Position numbers and translations under genes: made by a program | Assembly: GCA_040702985.1 (NCBI GenBank) | Contig: CP159991.1 | Coordinates: 744,001-808,000 of the forward strand | Direction of reading: 5' to 3' | Source of the DNA: Alloscardovia omnicolens | Lineage (GTDB): Bacteria > Actinomycetota > Actinomycetes > Actinomycetales > Bifidobacteriaceae | Length of the DNA: 64,000 nt | Notes under the pieces: model-generated | The model's input: only the letters and a program-made list of their open reading frames with translations | What the model was told of the DNA's origin: nothing | The model's database searches: none | In this document: positions 63,318 to 64,000 of the stretch, in pieces | Numbering within the stretch: the first letter of the stretch is position 1 | Layout: each line of letters starts with the position of its first letter

Positions 63318-63405
63318 AGAGCTAATTCACAGTAAGGGCGGACTCGTTAGCCGCCTTGAATGCTAAGCAGAAAACTGCAGGGGAGGCTTCGCCTCCCCGT
63401 TTTTG
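63318..63405 (+). ncRNA. tracrRNA of a type II-C CRISPR-Cas system
   Basis: The order of parts matches the Corynebacterium type II-C tracrRNA as I recall it: an anti-repeat ending CAGT (AGAGCTAATTCACAGT, to 63333), then AAGGGCGG-ACTCGTTAG-CCGCCTT, a stem-loop with the conserved CTCGTT loop, then GAATGCT, and a final hairpin GGGGAGGC-TTC-GCCTCCCC followed by GTTTTTGTTTT as terminator. It lies 284 bp upstream of cas9 on the same strand. The anti-repeat predicts that the CRISPR repeat begins with a sequence close to ACTGNGAATTAGCT. No repeats are in the window, so the pairing is not yet confirmed. Confidence 0.82.
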
Positions 63406-63688
63406 TTTTATATCGTTTAAAGAGCCACTTTAAATACTGCTCTGTATAATGCGAGATTCCGTCAATAGTTTTTATATCAGAAATATATTTCTAGTCTGCA
63501 ATCCTCCTTTTGCGTAGAAAATGTGTAGATTATGTTGTTGAGAGGGTTTTGGTAACTCGTTTGAACAATATATAAATATATACCATTCTTGCAAATACAA
63601 ATTTATTTCAGAGAGATGGATAATAGTCTTATCAAAGTGAGTAGAATGAGAAAGTAACTCATTTGCAAGTCTCATTGGAGGTAATTTA

Positions 63689-64000
63689 ATGAGTGCTAGG
63701 TACGATATCGGAGTAGATGTTGGTCTCTACTCAACAGGATTGGCAGCTATCGAAGTAGATAGCAATAATGTGCCCATTCGCATTCTTAATATGGAAAGTG
63801 TGATGCACGATGGCGGTGTGGATCCTAATTCCAACAAGACAGCAGACACGAGAAAGATGATTGCTGGTGTAGCACGCCGTACGCGCAGAATGCGCCGACG
63901 TCGTAAAGCACGTTTGAAGGAACTTGATGCATATCTTAAGAGCTTGGGATATCCTGTGATTAGTTATGGAGATGATACTTTCGAGCCATGGATGATTCGA
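63689..64000 (+). CDS. cas9: CRISPR-associated endonuclease Cas9 (type II-C), 5' part
   Basis: RNA-guided DNA endonuclease; the first 104 codons are present and the gene runs off the window. Seen: RuvC-I strand YDIGVDVGLYSTGLAAIEV with the catalytic Asp at residue 10, then MHDGGVDP, and the arginine-rich bridge helix GVARRTRRMRRRRKARLKEL (about residues 66-85). The sequence closely follows the N-terminus of Corynebacterium diphtheriae Cas9 as I recall it, which places it among actinobacterial type II-C enzymes. GGAGG lies eight bases before the ATG. The tracrRNA is directly upstream; cas1, cas2 and the array should follow. Confidence 0.95.
   Translation, partial: MSARYDIGVDVGLYSTGLAAIEVDSNNVPIRILNMESVMHDGGVDPNSNKTADTRKMIAGVARRTRRMRRRRKARLKELDAYLKSLGYPVISYGDDTFEPWMIR

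Overview
This window looks like chromosomal DNA of a low-GC member of the Bifidobacteriaceae (Gardnerella, Alloscardovia or Scardovia type; the genus cannot be fixed from the sequence alone). The evidence is a single giant type I fatty acid synthase next to a fused biotin carboxylase/BCCP and a carboxyltransferase, a Streptomyces FasR/PucR-like regulator, an AdnAB-type helicase-nuclease pair, a translational T-box before ileS, an eukaryote-like long IleS and an actinobacterial type II-C Cas9. Base composition looks to be in the mid-40s percent GC by eye.

Layout: (1) 1-3392 3' part of rpoC with terminator, then a repeat array. (2) 3876-20307 a lipid-precursor block: PucR-like regulator (frameshifted) and bioY on the minus strand, then birA, accBC, accD and fas on the plus strand. 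These link biotin uptake, biotin attachment, malonyl-CoA formation and fatty acid synthesis. (3) 20382-27088 an accessory block: fucO-like dehydrogenase, a lipoprotein with a G10 tract at its ribosome binding site, a LacI regulator and an oligo-1,6-glucosidase (frameshifted). This block separates fas from acpS. (4) 27222-36529 acpS, pncA and the two AdnAB-like helicase-nuclease genes. (5) 36698-42924 a membrane esterase, an MprF-type aminoacyl-phospholipid synthase, an acetyltransferase and an MFS transporter; the first two are each interrupted by an in-frame TGA. (6) 43151-49489 dapB, dapA, RNase J, aminopeptidase N. (7) 50123-56305 glmM, def (frameshifted), MFS exporter, arylsulfotransferase-like membrane protein, alpha/beta hydrolase. 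(8) 56820-63118 tRNA-Arg(CCT), xseB/xseA, acetyltransferase, T-box and ileS. (9) 63306-64000 a tracrRNA gene and the start of cas9, which runs off the window.

The most unusual non-coding signal is a family of 34-bp interrupted palindromes, 16 copies at three distant intergenic loci. At each locus they are repeated every 70-73 bp. Two sequence subfamilies carry matched changes in both arms of the palindrome. I do not recognise this element.

Six genes are disrupted as read (four frameshifts, two in-frame TGA codons). The fas and glucosidase breaks lie in short T runs and fas should be essential, so sequencing error is likely for at least those; the two TGA codons in neighbouring, functionally linked genes are harder to dismiss.
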